6,293 bases of DNA from Desulfobacterales bacterium (GTDB lineage Bacteria > Desulfobacterota > Desulfobacteria > Desulfobacterales > Desulfosalsimonadaceae), in contig JAGXLE010000092.1 of the NCBI GenBank assembly GCA_018334855.1, positions 1 to 6,293 of the forward strand, in the 5' to 3' direction. This document shows positions 5,695 through 6,293 of this stretch, one piece after another. The notes beneath the pieces were generated by a model. That model saw nothing but the letters and a program-made list of their open reading frames with translations, was not told the DNA's origin and did not search any database. Numbering within the stretch: the stretch's first letter is position 1; every line of letters starts with the position of its first letter. Both the position numbers and the translations under genes were made by a program.

Positions 5695-6293
5695 ATGATA
5701 AAGAAAATCTTGTACGTGTTGGCAGGACTTATCGTTATTGTTTTTCTCGTTGGATTTATTTTCTTTGTTCCGCGTGATCACGTAGATCTTGAAACATTTC
5801 GTGATCTTGGGAAGAAGTACGACGTGGAGATACTCCGCGATAAATGGGGTGTTCCACACGTCTTTGGGAAAACCGACGCGGACACCGCTTTTGGTATCGC
5901 GTATGCTCATGCCGAGGATGATTTTGTTACCATACAGGGTACCCTGCTTGCCTCACGCGGGATGCTTGCAACCGAGCTGGGTCTGAAGGGTGCACCCAAC
6001 GATTACATGGTACAATTGTTGAATATATGGGACACCATTAACGAAAAATACGAGAAAAACCTGAGCCCTGAAACACGGGCAATCTGCCGGGCATATGCAG
6101 AAGGTCTCAATTATTACGCATCCCTTCATCCTGACCAGGCTAATGAACAGCTTTACCCGGCAAGGGGGAAGGACGTTGCCGCCGGGTTCGTGCACAAGGT
6201 TCCCCTGTTCTTCGATATGGACCAGACATTAAAACTCATTTTCAACTCGGAAACACCTCTCGAAACTGAAATGCCGGTGGAAAAGCTTGAGGC
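5695..6293 (+). CDS. Penicillin acylase family protein (Ntn hydrolase), 5' part only
   Basis: The first 199 codons are present with no stop, and the gene runs off the right edge. Residues about 5-25 form one hydrophobic segment after a short KK start, a signal peptide or membrane anchor without a lipobox Cys, so an extracytoplasmic enzyme is expected. Residues 43-96 match the alpha-chain start of the penicillin amidase/acyl-homoserine lactone acylase family: VEILRDKWGVPHVFG, then TAFGIAYAHAEDDF and QGTLLASRGMLATELG. Family members are precursors of roughly 700-850 residues that cut themselves and hydrolyse amide-linked acyl groups using the new N-terminal Ser of the beta chain. That Ser lies beyond the window, so activity and substrate (beta-lactam side chain, AHL, other acyl amide) cannot be judged. 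The gene has its own promoter and ribosome site and is divergent from the antiporter operon, so a shared function is not implied. Confidence 0.85.
   Translation, partial: MIKKILYVLAGLIVIVFLVGFIFFVPRDHVDLETFRDLGKKYDVEILRDKWGVPHVFGKTDADTAFGIAYAHAEDDFVTIQGTLLASRGMLATELGLKGAPNDYMVQLLNIWDTINEKYEKNLSPETRAICRAYAEGLNYYASLHPDQANEQLYPARGKDVAAGFVHKVPLFFDMDQTLKLIFNSETPLETEMPVEKLE

Overview
The window holds a leftward cluster of three genes on the minus strand, in transcription order an AdiC/PotE/CadB-type basic amino acid/polyamine antiporter, a full-length AdiA-like PLP decarboxylase, and a GadC-like APC permease. On the plus strand, after a 425-bp divergent intergenic region, is the 5' third or less of a penicillin-acylase-family (Ntn hydrolase) gene that runs off the right edge. 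I see no RNA genes, mobile elements, CRISPR array or integration sites. Composition is moderate in GC, and three of the four main genes have strong purine-rich Shine-Dalgarno sites. This fits a bacterium, possibly a Firmicute-like anaerobe, but the sequence does not fix the taxon.

Layout: 1-118 is the tail beyond the GadC-like gene, with no clear terminator. 119-1528 (-) is the GadC-like permease. 1529-1613 is a gap with a perfect 10-bp GC-rich hairpin. 1614-3914 (-) is the decarboxylase. 3915-3961 is a 47-bp gap with a strong ribosome binding site. 3962-5269 (-) is the AdiC-like antiporter. 5270-5694 is the divergent control region, with a good candidate promoter in each direction and a doubtful 75-codon ORF. 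5695-6293 (+) is the partial acylase.

How the genes work together (inference from families): the decarboxylase consumes a cytoplasmic proton while turning a basic amino acid, most likely arginine, into its amine. The AdiC-like antiporter would swap external amino acid for the amine. This is the known acid-resistance and proton-motive-force cycle. The GadC-like permease is an unusual third member, because no glutamate decarboxylase is in the window. It may serve another amino acid/amine exchange or may be regulated separately, since a hairpin precedes it and it lacks a good Shine-Dalgarno site.

The most striking unexplained structure is a textbook intrinsic-terminator shape inside the antiporter coding sequence, in the sense direction (5002-5036). 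It is a perfect 14-bp inverted repeat with a 3-nt loop ending in seven T residues, about 230 nt after the start codon and upstream of the whole rest of the operon. It could act as a translation-coupled attenuator. I do not see a wholly new multi-gene system; the candidate novelty is this control element and the two-antiporter arrangement.
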